DNA of 64,000 bases from Durusdinium trenchii (lineage: Eukaryota > Sar > Dinophyceae > Suessiales > Symbiodiniaceae): contig CAXAMN010004002.1 of assembly GCA_963970005.1 (NCBI GenBank), positions 1,438,650-1,502,649 on the forward strand. The letters run 5' to 3'. Positions 22,735 through 34,640 of this stretch are shown here, one piece after another. The translations under genes were made by a program, and so were the position numbers. Each line of letters begins with the position of its first letter. The stretch's first letter is position 1. Under the pieces are notes generated by a model. It was not told the DNA's origin. It searched no databases and saw only the letters and a list, made by a program, of their open reading frames with translations.

Positions 22735-22947
22735 ATGTTCCTAAATTTGAAGGGTGCAGAGCTTTCACCAGCTTTGACCAGGATCCGGATCTTGATCCGT
22801 TTGCATCTGGTGCACGGGCTCGTCACGCACCAAATCGCCAGCTGGATCGAGGGCCTCCGTCGATCTCTGAGGTTTCTCTCCCCTGCGCTGCACCTGGGCG
22901 ACTTGAACGTGCAACTCATGGACTGTCAGATTGAACACGACGTGTAG
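22735..22947 (+). CDS. Possible terminal exon
   Basis: The frame is helical and Leu-rich (LHLVHGLVTHQIASWIEGLR), with a stop at 22945. A second + frame over the same bases is also open, so the choice is uncertain. Confidence 0.3.
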   Translation: MFLNLKGAELSPALTRIRILIRLHLVHGLVTHQIASWIEGLRRSLRFLSPALHLGDLNVQLMDCQIEHDV

Positions 22948-23888
22948 ATTCCCAGACTAAAACCATCTAAAACCGTATGAGGCAGAAGGTTCCTGTGCAC
23001 ACTGACTATTCCAAATGAAACTATACCAGAATTCATGTGGATCCTCAACTTGACCCTTATTGGGCATTTTACAATGTTCCTTTACAAATTCAGTTTTTGA
23101 GTGAAATTGTCCTGCTTGAAGCTTGTGCAGTGCGCGGATCTCCTGCCAGTGTTGAAAGGTAAATAAATGAAGGAACTTGGTGGTGCCAGTTCCGGAAAAT
23201 TTGCCATTGTGCCAGTAGCAGGCAGCAAACAGAATGGTGGTTTGCAGCCCCGAACGGTTCAGTTCGTCTTGAGTTCAGACATCAACAGCCGTTTGGTTGT
23301 TAAGGAAAGACCGGGAGATGTGTTTAAACCATTTCAAATCCTTTTAGGGTCCGGTGTGGTGTCAAAGTCTTCAAAGTAGGCGTTTGTCATCAGTAGCTTT
23401 GCCCACCCTCGTTTATTTCGGCCGCTATTGTACACATCCTAGAGGAACAAAGCCAAGGCCACGGCCTTAGGTCCAAATCAACAGAGGCATGGTGACGACA
23501 CATCCCCCGCCACAGGCGACGGCACCGTCCCCTGGTAACGCGCGAGGAGGCGGAGCCGCGGCGGACACGGTAGGATCCTTATAGGGTGAGGGGATGGGGA
23601 GAGTGGCGCTGGAAGGTCAGGATTTTTGAATTCTATGAGTATATGCTTGTGTGTATTTCTGGTAGCTGGATGTTTATGCAGGAGTACTGGGCACGGTTTG
23701 GACTCACAAACTCCTTGGGACAGCTGCAGACACCCTCGCTCTTGGCTCAGCCGCTGCTCAGCCACAACCGGCATCACCGGGTCCACAGCGGCAGGCTTTC
23801 GCTGAGACGGAGGCCTTTCAATGAAGCTCCGAACGGTCGCACTAGGCGCGGTTTCCGCCTCGGTGGCGCGGTGGCGGTTGGGTGATCA

Positions 23889-23998
23889 TACCCCAGACAC
23901 CGACCCGTTTGGGACTGCCAGTTCGGACTGCCGATCAAGCCAGACCCCCTTTCAACCACCCGAAGGTGGGCATAGATGGCATACATGAAGTTTGGACT
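23889..23998. repeat. Repeat, family I subfamily b
   Basis: Starts CCCAGACACCGAC..GTTTG, then GACTGCCAGTTCGGACTGCC, and ends GGCATAGATGGCATACATG. The 48238 copy has the same order of blocks. Confidence 0.7.
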
Positions 23999-24777
23999 TG
24001 GTATAGGGATCTTCCCTTTCGTGAACCACCAATAGGTATGCACAAAATCGACCCCTCTATTCTTTCCCAAAAGGACATCTTGGCGCCGTGCTTGCGGATT
24101 TGTGTGGCAGGTGGGAGAACCCCCATCTAATTAATGCAGTCATGAGTGCGGACACATCTTAGACAGCATTTGTCTATTGCTTTCTAGATCTTTCTGGTGT
24201 CCACATCCGAAGGAGGCATTGTCCCTCGTGCTGCCTTCTTGTCGTTGACATGGGATTTGGACTGCCATCCTCAACGGCGTCCGGGCCGGCTGCTGACCCA
24301 GACCGGGGAGCTGCCCGGTGTCCGATTCCGAAGTGTCCAGGTATGTCCAGGTGTTGGAAGAAGACAAAGTCTCTTGAGGATTCATCAGCTTTTTTTGGAG
24401 GTTTCCTCAGGCAATCCATTTCAGACGATCATGCAAGATTTGGATAGATTTGGATGATTTTGGATGCCTTCACCCAGGTGGCCCTGACCTCTCCCAGCTG
24501 GCGAAACTGCATTTTTGGCCCAATCTCATCTTACCAAAGCCATAGGTTCATGTGTTGTGTCATGTGTCCCCACACACAAGATCACACAAGGAGGTTTCCA
24601 GATCTACCCAGACTATGGAATAGCTTCATACATTTACAATCATTTATATTGTACCCTGTATTACAACCCATTCATTTGTATAAGAAACTAATTTCATACA
24701 TGGACGATCTTGAACTATGTTGATCTACGTAAACTCAAGCCCCACCACTTCAACGACCGCCCCGCGCGCCCGGCGCC

Positions 24778-24954
24778 ATGGCTCACCGCATCTTCTCCTG
24801 GACCGGTCTCCATGCTGTGTTGGCGGCGCTGGGCTGCTGCATCGCAAGCGGTTGCAGTTGCATCGACCAGCTCAAGCCCAACGAGCCGCTGAGGTCCCCA
24901 GCCGCACGGCTTCGACAGCAGCCCTACGTCTTTGCTGGCGAGGCTGGGTGGGAA
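24778..24954 (+). CDS. First exon with signal peptide
   Basis: ATG 24778 in a GCCATGG context starts MAHRIFSWTGLHAVLAALGC, with a hydrophobic core and small residues before a Cys-rich CIASGCSC. The frame continues 59 codons to the canonical donor GAA|GTGAGC. Typical of a secreted or surface protein. Confidence 0.6.
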
Positions 24955-27900
24955 GTGAGCAGGTGAGCGCACCATGCGCCTAAGGCGATTGAGTGTGACA
25001 TCTCAGTTGGCCCAAGGCTCCCCATGTCCATAAGCTCAGCTGGCCAAGATGCAGCAAAAGTATTCAAAAGTATTCAAAAGTAGAATCCAATATTTTACTC
25101 AGTTTGATCCAGTTACCAGTTCCTTTCAGGTGCAGAGTGCGCTACCTTACTCTCACATGTTTCAAGTGAAAATCCTGGTGGGACATGAAGTTGATGTGCC
25201 ACTCTCGCGACTCTCGCCCAGATCCAGGTGGTTTCAGTGGCTCCCACCGAGAAAGAGCCCACGGAGGAGCAGTGTGCAGAGGAGGCACGAGGTGTTTTGG
25301 CCTTCTCGGGGTGACCCGAGGTGGATGAGGTTGGTCTCGTTGGTGGATGAGGTTGGTCTCTTTGGTAGACTGTTATCAGATGCTACGCATCTATTTTGTG
25401 TGATTGTCCAGTCCAGTCTAGTCCCCGATACTAATCTCAGTTGATCTTGCACCTATGGAGTATCATGCATGCATGTCATCGGTATGGACACGGCACACCT
25501 TGTGTCATCCATTTTTAGACAGACCTCCCCGCAAGATCATGGCACCATACCCTCCACACAAGTTTCTTCGCAGCCTTACCGCGTGGTGGTCTTTGCGCGC
25601 ATCGTTCCAGAGGCAGAAGTGTGGGCCTGCCATTCCTTGAAGAGCTGGAAGAAATGCAGCCAGCAGCATCAGGCTGAAGTGATGCCCGACTCAGTCTCCG
25701 TCCTAAGGGTGGTGCCTTAAAACATGAAAACTATATAACACAGCCACATACTCTAGTAGTGTGCAGAAACTTGATTGTCCAGCTTTACCTGTTGGGTTGC
25801 TCTATTGAATGCGTCCTTGAGAAGCTTGTGATTTCTCTCAATTGATCGTCCTCGTCTCCCAGGAAGGTTCTTCATGGAATCCAAGGGATTGCTGCAGGAG
25901 AGAAATTCACTTACAACTGCACCTTGTGCCTTGGCAGGTGATCGTGCCTTTGAAGGTGATCGACCTTGATTTCGAATGGGTCCCGGATCCAGAACGAGTA
26001 CTCTACCGGGTGTCCAAGCTTGCCGATCCCAGTCAGACTGTTGGACAAATCGCAGTTTTAGCCACCATTGGGTAGCCGAATTCTCCTGGGAACGGGATTC
26101 TGGCGGAAGATTCTGTTATGGTCACAATTCCGAGCTTATTGCAAGGGTAGTGTGACTTGAACCCAAAGTCTGATAGATGAGCATCTCAGTCTCCAGTAGC
26201 TAGATGCTTTTTTTGTCATGTGACTTGTGCAGTTCACAAGCGAAAACTTCCAAGCTTCCAAGCACCTGCATGCTGGGACGTGCACGCGAGCGTACAACAA
26301 ACTGGGATTTTCTTGCAATGACATGTTCCTGTTTTTTGAGCTGGTCGACCGTTCACTGTTTACACGTGGTCAGTCAAGTGGGGTTACTACTGTTGGCAAC
26401 GTTGTTCTGTTGTTCTCTTATTTACACCGCTCGCACTCTCCTTGCAGAAGGGGGTGTTTGTTCGTTGCGACCTTCAATGGACATTTGGAGGTGGTTAATC
26501 TTCACCGCCGGTTGGGCTGTGCTGCCCCAGACCAGGTAAACAGAGGCCGAGGTGCGCAGGAAAATCTTTCACTATGTAGTAACGTAGTTCTCCTCTTGAG
26601 TTCGGGTAAGTCCCGGTGCCGCGGGTCGTCCTAGCAATTGCTCAGCAAATCACTTGCACCATCCCATCAAAAGGTGCAGCGCCATCCTGTGGACGTTACA
26701 TGCCGTTCCGCAACCCCCCCCCCCCGGATTGATTTAGACCAAGCGCAAAGGCTGACTGGGTCAACATGAGTCCCCCGTCCTGCGACCACCACACGGTCGC
26801 TGCAGCCTTTTGCCCCGCGTGATGCTGAGGGCAAGCTGTGGAGACTGCAGCCCTCCCTGCCCTGATCCCTGGAGTGGATGGGGTGCTTTTTGATAGAGTG
26901 AATTGGTGGTATTTGATGGTGAACAGGTTTTGGATAGTTTGATGGTGTCCCGAAGCATACCAACACTTTAATCAAAAATTCCGAAAACAGCGATGTTTTG
27001 CTCTCGTCCACCCCAGCTGATCTATGATGTGATGTTCCTCAAATCTCCGGACATGCCTTGATTGGGTTCTTCCCAAATCCAGCTCCACATCCCCCACTTC
27101 TTCGGCATCCTAGGAGTTGGGTTCCCAAATCCTGGATGGCACCATCTGGGGCGGCGCTCGGGGCATTTGTTCGCTGCGCTGGTGTTATGTGAAGGGCCCC
27201 AATGCTTGGAACCGGTGCGAGGACGTTTTGGAGGTGGGACCCGCCACCGTCGCTGAGCCGTGGACATGGCGAAAAGAGTCGACATGGGAGAAACACGCCT
27301 GTGGTAATTGAAGAGTTCATTTAAGGCTTGCAGGTGAAAAAGGAGCTCCAGGTGAAAAACTTCACTGATTTCACTGATTTAATTGATGATTCCACATGGT
27401 TTCAACTTTAGGTTTGCATTGGAGCACGGCTCTTAGAAGGGCGGGTGGTATGGTGCGTCTTCACCGGCAGCTCGTCAGGATTTGCTGACGCCACGTCCAG
27501 TTCATCATCGCATGCTGGTATCTATGAACATCCCCTACAGCTGGGTGAACCATTCAGCTGCATATGACTTTCATGGGTGCCTTGGCCTCTTGAAAGCGAG
27601 CATTGGTTAGGTGTGGGAAACTGCTCAGCCCGGAAACTGTTGATGTGTTTGGAAAGAACTTGCCAGACACGCGCATGCGGAGTCTTAGAGATTGAAAAGG
27701 TGTGTTGCTGATGGCCTAAGTACCTTCACACTTCACTACTTGGAGTTGCTCTCTCCTTGTATGCTGTGAGTGTTCTTGGCTTTGCTCAAAACTCGACCTG
27801 GCTCGCAGGTATCGCGATGGGTTGCTGCGCGCCATGCGAGAAGATGTGGTGCAGGACGGTTCACTGATCATATGGGGTTTCACCCCACTGAAAGAGAACA

Positions 27901-28571
27901 GGTGAAAACGTTTGCTTCCCCGTCTAAGTCTAATTCACCTGAAGCGGCCTGGCGGCCTGGGAGTCAGCGTTCGCAGACCGGAGGGGCCTTGACTTCGCCG
28001 GACGCCTGGGCCACTTCAGGAGCTCCAGGTGAAAAACTTCGATGTCGTCCACATGGACCTTCTTGAGGATCCGCAGGGGAACGAGAAAGCTCCTAGAGAT
28101 GGGTGAGGAGGTTTTGTTTGGTGCCGTCCTGTAATGAAAAGGACCTCTTACCTTTTTTTGGGGGGGTGGCCCATAATAGCGCAGGATTAAATCATATTAT
28201 ATATAACTCTATTTTCACCCCCCATATGACGGTGTGTTACAAATCAAATGGGTTGGTGTATTCGTGAAGAGTCTACATTAGCTTATTAGTGTAGACAAGT
28301 GCATGGATGACGTCTCCTAGTGGCGCTGCTTGCTTGGGGTGGCGATGCCGTGTCCGATTTCATGTGGCCAAGGGGATTACTGCACTTTGGCGCTCCTGAG
28401 GCTTCCACTCTGGAGCTCATCTTCCACTTTCCCACTGCCCACGACGCCTCTCGAGCCTTGAGCTTGGCCCAAGACCACACCTGGCACTTCGGACGAGCAG
28501 CTCAACATGCCAAGCTGCCTGAGCCGCTGAGGGCGCTGCTCACGCAGATGGAAGAGCTGGACACGGCACAG
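24778..28571 (+). CDS. Probable secreted protein, multi-exon, incomplete model
   Basis: Starts with a signal-peptide exon and is followed by a series of coding-like exons on the same strand: 24778-24954, 25130-25189, 25228-25291, 25574-25720, 25938-26072, 26233-26384, 27809-27901, 28020-28102 and 28321-28571. The first three join in phase 0. Later joins do not all agree in phase, so exons are missing or boundaries are off, and the last ones may belong to another gene. No catalytic motif was recognised. Confidence 0.35.
25130..25189 (+). CDS. Exon candidate, secreted-protein gene
   Basis: TTTCAG|GTG to GAA|GTTGAT, 20 codons, phase 0 at both ends; reads VQSALPYSHMFQVKILVGHE. Confidence 0.4.
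25228..25291 (+). CDS. Exon candidate, secreted-protein gene
   Basis: CCAG|GTG to CGAG|GTGTTT; reads VVSVAPTEKEPTEEQCAEEA. Phase 0 start fits both preceding exons; ends in phase 1. Confidence 0.45.
25574..25720 (+). CDS. Exon candidate
   Basis: TCGCAG|CCT opens PYRVVVFARIVPEAEVWACH, then SLKSWKKC, and runs to a stop at 25718. The real 3' boundary may lie earlier. Confidence 0.4.
   Translation, partial: PYRVVVFARIVPEAEVWACHSLKSWKKCSQQHQAEVMPDSVSVLRVVP
25938..26072 (+). CDS. Exon candidate
   Basis: GGCAG|GTG opens VIVPLKVIDLDFEWVPDPER followed by VLYRVSKLADPSQT. The frame reaches GG|GTAGCC at 26073. Confidence 0.45.
26233..26384 (+). CDS. Exon candidate
   Basis: TGCAG|TTC opens FTSENFQASKHLHAGTCTRA and a Phe/Leu-rich segment FSCNDMFLFFELVDRSLF. 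The 3' boundary is uncertain. Confidence 0.35.
27341..27363. repeat. 23-bp duplicate of an exon start
   Basis: Identical to 28018-28040. This copy also sits in an open frame (KKELQVKNFTDFTD) after the acceptor TTGCAG|GTG, so it may be a duplicated or alternative exon. Confidence 0.7.
27809..27901 (+). CDS. Exon candidate
   Basis: TCGCAG|G to AACAG|GTGAAA; reads YRDGLLRAMREDVVQDGSLI then IWGFTPLKEN, ending in phase 2. Confidence 0.5.
28020..28102 (+). CDS. Exon candidate
   Basis: TTCAG|GAG to the canonical donor GG|GTGAGG; reads ELQVKNFDVVHMDLLEDPQG. Its first 21 bases are identical to an exon-like copy 0.68 kb upstream. Confidence 0.45.
28321..28571 (+). CDS. Exon candidate, long
   Basis: CCTAG|TG opens about 83 codons with GC-rich third positions. 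Contains DAVSDFMWPRGLLHFGAPEA and HDASRALSLAQDHTWHFGRA. Ends at CAG|GTTGCT, or at a stop at 28578. Function not recognised. Confidence 0.5.
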
Positions 28572-29561
28572 GTTGCTTAGGTTAGGCGCTTGCTCATTGA
28601 ACGCGATCTCAGGAAGACTCAGAAAGCACTTGTGCAGATTCGTTTGGGTCACCGTCAGGCAGTCGGGGTGTTGTTCTTGATGGATCAATGCCAGACAACG
28701 ACATGTTAAGAGATGCATTGCAAACCCAAGGTTTGGTTTATATAATACGGTGGAGACAAGTGTACAAGACCTTGCTTGAGTACCTGCTGGCACGGTGAAC
28801 AAGAATTTCCTGGAGACCTGGTGTTTGTACCTTTGAACATGGGCATAGTGTATGCACATAGGTGCAAATATGGTGTAGGAAGCCAGTTTTATGCAGCTGG
28901 AGGGTCCGGGTACTTTGTTCCAAGCCCTGGAATCCTGAAAACGTGGATGATGTGCAGCCCAGAACCCCTTGGAATCCTAGCTCAAGCTGGAAGCTGGAAC
29001 GGGCTTGGGGACGTCAACAAATTACTAACAGCACTATTCGAATCCAAAGTGGGACGCCTACTTCCACATTTTGCGAAGATCACTGTGAACTGTGCTTCTT
29101 CAAGCCTCAAGGGTTGACTGAAGACTGAAGACGGTGCTCCAAGCGGGAGCTTTCTCTTTCTCACGCGACTGCGGGACCACGAGACTGCGAGTGCAGAAAC
29201 AAGTGCGGACGATCGAACGTAGTGGGTGCGATTGCTGATGGACTTAGATGAAGTGCATGAGGGTAGTGTTGGAGTTGAAGAATTCTTCAGGAATGACCAT
29301 GGTCATCGGCTATCGGATGCCATCGAAGTGTGCAAGCTTTGCCAGAACTTCTTCGGAACGACCTCAGGTTTCAGGGAGGAGCTAGCGCCAAACCCACCCC
29401 AAACACCTTTTTAGAAGCTCCTTGGAGTCCTAGTAAAATGGAAAAAATGCTCTCATACCCGGACCTTCCAACAGGTCACCACCTGCGACTTTTAAGTCTA
29501 CAAAAGCCTCCAGAGGAGACCTGTTGGAAGGTGCTGGTATATATCATCGCATATCTATCAC

Positions 29562-29972
29562 ATGGCCAGGTGCGGCCATTCTTTGGATCCACGCCTCCGC
29601 ACTGAAGGCGCATTCCTCGGGACGCGGCGAGGCACGCACAGCCCGTCCATGAGTAGACTGGGTGTTGTTCCGCCCACCACGGCAGTGACCTGCCCTGAAA
29701 TCTCCCAAGAATTGCACAGAAATGATTCATCCAAGCCATTTTGCCAGAGGGTGGCATACCATGCTTTCTTAGATTTCTATAAAAGATCCCCCCAACCACC
29801 GCCCAGCAGTCCGCCTCCTTCGGCCGCCTCGGAGGCCTTCCAATCCTCCAACCTTCATGGTTTGGAGAGCTTAGACTCCGTGCTCAAGGTGATCCAAGGG
29901 CGGATCGACGTGACGCCCCTTGGGCCGCCAAAAGGGGATTATCGGATCGATGGCACTGCGCTGGACATGTGA
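29562..29972 (+). CDS. Exon or ORF candidate, Pro-rich
   Basis: A 136-codon + frame containing SKPFCQRVAYHAFLDFYKRS, a Pro/Ser stretch, and LKVIQGRIDVTPLGPPKGDY. ATG 29562 is in frame, but it is followed at once by CCAG|G, which could be an acceptor. It may be part exon, part intron. Confidence 0.35.
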   Translation: MARCGHSLDPRLRTEGAFLGTRRGTHSPSMSRLGVVPPTTAVTCPEISQELHRNDSSKPFCQRVAYHAFLDFYKRSPQPPPSSPPPSAASEAFQSSNLHGLESLDSVLKVIQGRIDVTPLGPPKGDYRIDGTALDM

Positions 29973-30150
29973 AACAGACGGATTCACACATGCCAGGGCG
30001 CCCCGCCAGGAGCAAGTCCAAGCTTGCTTAAAGCCCAAGTGGCTGCTTCCAGGCACCTCATGATTATAGCTGTGATCATTCAGCATAGTCATTCCAACAA
30101 CGTGATCTTCAAGCAGTGTTCTATATAGTTCTGTGGCCGTTCCCCAACAG

Positions 30151-30273
30151 TCCGCTGCGCCGAAACACACGCGAAAACGTGACGTCGACCGCACGGGACC
30201 TGGGCCCCAGGCAGAATGTCTCACAGAAGGATGTGCTGATGAGGCCATGGATGCAGTGGAGGGGGAGTTACAG
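30151..30273 (+). CDS. Exon candidate
   Basis: CAACAG|TCC to CAG|GTACCC, 41 codons in phase 0; reads SAAPKHTRKRDVDRTGPGPQ and CADEAMDAVEGELQ. Confidence 0.45.
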
Positions 30274-30665
30274 GTACCCCCACCACAAACGATCCCATGG
30301 AACCTGAGCTTTGACCGGTGGTTTCACGACCATGTTCCGAATTACCAACCCAGTGGTTTCGGGGATTCTATGTTAATCTGCCGGGGAGTCAGGTTTTTAT
30401 GCAACATGCAACATAAAGAGACACAACATGCAAGACACGACATGGGATGAGTCGCATGTTGTTGGATCAACTGGGTCCACCCTCAGGTTTTGCTGGTGGC
30501 ACCAGCCCAAAGGAACACCTGAATGATCGAGATCCGTGAGAACCACTGCGGCCCGCTGTATGTTTTGGGGCCATGATGAGGGCCGGCCACCGGGGCCACT
30601 TCACTCACTATCAGATTGGAGGCAGATGTGCGGTTTCTTCACTTGTGAATTGGTTAAGTCCGCAG

Positions 30666-30739
30666 GCCACCCCACCAACGCTGCCGACTGGGTGACACAC
30701 CAGCTGCCCCTGTCACTGGAGTGGCTGCTTCGGTGGAAG
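30666..30739 (+). CDS. Exon candidate
   Basis: CGCAG|GC (phase 1) to AAG|GTTCGG; reads HPTNAADWVTHQLPLSLEWL then LRWK. Confidence 0.5.
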
Positions 30740-31654
30740 GTTCGGGGGTGCCAGGCACATGCAATCGCCGGACTTTCTAAAGCCGATCCTGGATGATATG
30801 GAGAAATATGCTCAAAGCCGGAGGGCCCAGACCGTTCAGTGCCAGGGGCCGTTTCGGGGAGCCTGTGAATGTTAATTGAGAGTGGCCGGGCGAATGGGTG
30901 GGGCTCAGCACTGATTTGCAATGAAAGGACCTAAATTGGCCTCCTAAACAAATTGCACCCTGATGAATCAAAAACCCACAATGGTTTTCTTGTTTGAGTA
31001 TTGGTCATGTTTGTTGGAGATGTGTTCCTTCATCTCAACATATTTTGTCAAAAGGTGAGACTGGGGATGTTGTGACGGTCCTTCCCAATTGACATGAAGC
31101 ATTGTGGCATCCACAAAAATACGGACAGCGCCCTTTCAGTGAAGAAACCGTACCTTTTTGGGATGATGATTTGGGCAGGTGTTTCCTTTGCAGATCTTAG
31201 AGCCTCCTTTCCTAGGTTGGAGAGGAGAAATTGCCTCTGAGAAGCAGGCAGCTGCCGGGAGGCCCAGAGGAAGTTCGTGCGGGGAAGATTTGGCTATGCA
31301 GTGTACTGTCCTTAAAAACTGTCAAAGTTTGGTAGCTCTGTTTTGAGTTCCATGTGATTTGAGGAGGTGAGCCAAAGTTCATCAAAGTTCAAAAGTTGTT
31401 GCGTCGGGAATGCACAACATCGTTTGAAGCTCTTGTAGTAGTCTCAGCGAGGTGGTATTTGCAAGAATTTGCCAAACCTCGTTGAGCTTAACTCAGCTCG
31501 TTTGCGCTTATGTATTCCAAAAAGCTTGTCCATCAAGGCTATTCTTAGCTGCATTTGTTGAATTTGTTGCTTATAGATTCGTAAATATGTGATGGCCTGC
31601 ATTTTACCAAAGCACCAGTCGCAAAGGCTGAAAGCCTCCTACTCTTGGGCCAAG
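30740..31654. other. No exon recognised
   Basis: No frame with coding character was seen. Confidence 0.4.
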
Positions 31655-31786
31655 GTGACAGTCCTTCGCGAGGCTTATGCCGAGATCCTGGCCTGCAAGG
31701 AAGACTTGCTCAGCCACTTGGACGTGACACAACTTGTCTTGGCAGCGGCCGTGGCTGCAGTGGGCATTGTGGTTGTAACCGGTTGA
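31655..31786 (+). CDS. Terminal exon with C-terminal membrane anchor
   Basis: CCAAG|GTG opens VTVLREAYAEILACKEDLLS and ends in LVLAAAVAAVGIVVVTG and a stop. A helical domain followed by a membrane segment of about 17 residues at the very C-terminus is the layout of a tail-anchored protein. Upstream exons not identified. Confidence 0.5.
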   Translation: MTVLREAYAEILACKEDLLSHLDVTQLVLAAAVAAVGIVVVTG

Positions 31787-33480
31787 GCTGTCGAAAAGCC
31801 TGCCCCACCTGAAGCAGATTCAAAGCTTAACTAAGTTTAAGCCTTGCTAGACAATGGCATCATGTAGATGTCAAGCAATGAATATTAATGAAGTATTTCA
31901 AACGACATAGGTATGCCACCAAATCCCCGCCACCGTGGCCAATTACCAACCTGCACCTGTCACGAGCGCTCACGGACTTCATCCGAAAGCTCGGCTGAGG
32001 TGAAGTGGAAGCTTCCAATGACCTGCAGGTCGGCTGGTTATGGCTTTTCATGACTATAAGGGGGAGAATGCCTGCAGAAAGTTGCCATCACAGAGCAAGA
32101 TAGACCTCAATGATCCTTTGTGGATCCTGGCCTACCTCCTGCACATGGGAAGGTGTATGGTGTTTGGGATGGGTGGTTTTCGGGGTTATTCCTCGTGGTC
32201 ACTATACGTGATTTGTTGCTTTGAAGGACGCACTCCCCAAAGATAAGAGTGGTGAGAACATCTCCAGGCTACTCTTGTTTGAGTGGCACTTAGTGGCACT
32301 GGCAGCATCCACCAATTTGATCAACCTTGGTGTTTTTGCTGTGCCCACCTGCCTCGCTGCCCCACGTCTGGCTCGTCGCAGACAGACTTTGGCCAGGCGA
32401 GCTTGCCCAACCGCAGCTTGGAGCACCGGCAGTGTCGGCTAAGACAGAGCCAGGAGCATCAGAAGGTGCTGCTGTGCGAGGCCCCTCGGGGTCCGTTTGG
32501 GGTGTTTCTCTGCGCGGCTCCTTTGGGTGGTGAGTAATAGTTCAGTCACAGGAGGTTACAGTAGTTTGTTGTTCCCTCTGGACCTGGAGGGATTTGCCAT
32601 GGGGTTGCTTTTCCATGGGCCTTTTGGGCGATTTGCCATGTCTCCACTTCTCAACTCAGCTGATCCCGCTAGTCGAACCCTTCACCAGGAAAGTCAGACC
32701 CTGGGTACCTCGTTCGGCGCTTGGAGGGGTGCTCTGATTCCCCCGGCGCAGGCGGCCTTGAAAGGCAAGACTGCCGTGCGCCAGACGTCTGGGATCCCGG
32801 ATTAAACACGGCGTGGTATGGATCGCCTGGATCCGACAGGGTTGGAGTGTTTGGTGGCTCGTACGCCTACGTGCTTAGACGGACGTGCTTGGTTCTTAGT
32901 TGGTTCTTGGTTGGTGCAAGCAGGGACGATGTTGGATCAGACACCACTGCAGGCACATCCAGACATTTTGGGCGGCTCAAAGTGGGTGATTGGTCCCAAG
33001 TGATGCCTCGCTCTCATTGTCATGTCATGTCATTGTTTTGTAATTTTCACGATGGCTTATGGGTTCCACACAGAGACCCACTTGAACAATTGAGAAACAC
33101 ACCTTTATGCACAGGCCTTTTGGTGGTTTTACCGTGGTATCTCGGGGTGGTGGCCAGTGACCTTTGTCCATGTCGCAGTGCCCAGGCAGTGCAACAACTA
33201 CAATGACAACTACAACAAGATCCCTCAGCCCAACAACGTGTGGGCCGCTGTTTGCGAGGTTCGCCAAGAAGGCACGGAGAGAGAATCCATGTTTTTTTTT
33301 GCTGATTCTGATTTGGATTGATTTGGTCTAACTCGGCTAGTACTTGGAGGACACGAGTCATTTGGTGTTTGGAAGATGTAATTTCATGGCCAGATGAGAT
33401 CGCTTTAATAGCAGTGTGTTGTTCGGAATCTTTTGCAAAACATGTACTTGTCGCCCAGAGCACGAGTGACCAAGGCCCAG
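31787..33480. other. No firm exon
   Basis: Several short GC-rich open frames (near 31940, 32380 and 33190) could be small exons, but competing frames overlap them and no joins were found. Confidence 0.35.
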
Positions 33481-33590
33481 AAAATCATGCCCCCATCAAG
33501 TCTGCTGAAAATGGCCCAGGTCAAGGACCCAAGGAGTATTTTGGTCACCAGTTGGCCTTCTGGGACGCTTTGCTGCTGAAGCACGACGAG
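33481..33590 (+). CDS. Exon candidate
   Basis: CCCAG|AA to GACGAG|GCACCC (GC donor); reads NHAPIKSAENGPGQGPKEYF then GHQLAFWDALLLKHDE. Confidence 0.45.
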
Positions 33591-33740
33591 GCACCCGATG
33601 CAAGACCGACGTCCGCGCGCGGGTTGAGCTGATCAACACAGGGTTTGACTTGACAGAGGAGTTCTGGACAGTGGCAGCACCGAGGAGTTCTGGTGAATAC
33701 TTGGAATCATCCATGGGATCATAGAGGTTTGTAGGAGAAT

Positions 33741-33905
33741 ATGGATGGAGACCGGAGGCCTCGCAAGATCTCCTGGAAGTGGAATTTGGGGGTGACCCTG
33801 ACGGAGTTCCAACTCGAGGCAGAGAAGAAGTGCCAGAACGCCACAGCTGATGAGCTTGCAAAAGAGAAAGAATGCGTTTCGGCTGCAAGGGGGGGTCTAA
33901 AGTGA
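33741..33905 (+). CDS. Short ORF or terminal exon, helical
   Basis: ATG 33741 opens 54 codons to TGA. The second half is helical (TLTEFQLEAEKKCQNATADE). It could be the last exon of a coiled-coil gene rather than a gene of its own. Confidence 0.4.
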   Translation: MDGDRRPRKISWKWNLGVTLTEFQLEAEKKCQNATADELAKEKECVSAARGGLK

Positions 33906-34145
33906 CCAGTGAGCCGCCAACTGGCTCACATGGCAGACGGAATGAACAAGCTACCTCGACTTGCTCATCTTCAGAAACCAGAGGGATTCTTGGAATTCAC
34001 ATGAATTCCCGTAAGGTTTCTATGGCATGGAACAGACCAAACTGACAACCTTGCTCACTTCCAGAGGACAAGGCGCTAGCCTTGTCCCAGTCAGCACTCT
34101 GTTGGAGCGATTCCCCTAGCGCTTTCGTGACAACTCTCGCCTGAG

Positions 34146-34206
34146 GCTTGGGCATCGCCGCCAATCGCGCGGAGATCACCCGCCAGTGCGATGCCGTGCA
34201 GGAGAG
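34146..34206 (+). CDS. Exon candidate, helical
   Basis: CTGAG|GC to GAGAG|GTTGGT; reads LGIAANRAEITRQCDAVQE. Confidence 0.4.
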
Positions 34207-34507
34207 GTTGGTGGGCCAATCAGCGCTGACGTCAGCGTACGGACGGACCAGTTTGGGGGGCCAGACATGTAGCTACATCGGAGTAGACTTTTTCTGATGC
34301 CGTTCTTAAATATAAGACTGGTGATGGACGTAAAAAGCACCAATGCGTAAAAAAGACATGTTGTAAACTCACTGATTCCGTGAGTTGTTGGGGGGTTCCA
34401 TCAACTCATCAACTCATCCTCATGTGTCGGATGTGTCTCAGTCTCAGAAGGAGGATCCCCTCACAAAGCTTCAGCAGATGTGATGTGACAACGGATCTGT
34501 CTCCTCC

Positions 34508-34640
34508 ATGTCCGAGCCGGCCCGAACGCTCGACGCGTTCTTCGACAAGGACAAGATCGACACGGATGCTTGCAGCGGGATGCGTGGTCGGGTCGGAGCC
34601 TGCGAGGATTATGGCAGGCGTGAAGGAGGTTTTGTCGTGG
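34508..34640 (+). CDS. Possible first exon
   Basis: ATG 34508 starts MSEPARTLDAFFDKDKIDTD. The LDAFF.K start is reminiscent of CDV3-like proteins (LDNFFAKRDK), but the basic tail of that family is missing, so no function is claimed. The 3' boundary is uncertain. Confidence 0.35.

Larger units (their letters stand above)
21873..24777. other. Mostly no exon recognised
   Basis: One weak terminal-exon candidate at 22735-22947 and a family I repeat at 23889. Otherwise no supported coding frame. Confidence 0.4.

Noticed and set aside
22647..22934. 95-codon + frame competing with the 22735-22947 frame
   Set aside because: Both look partly coding; neither could be joined to another exon, so only the one with the helical end is listed, at low confidence.
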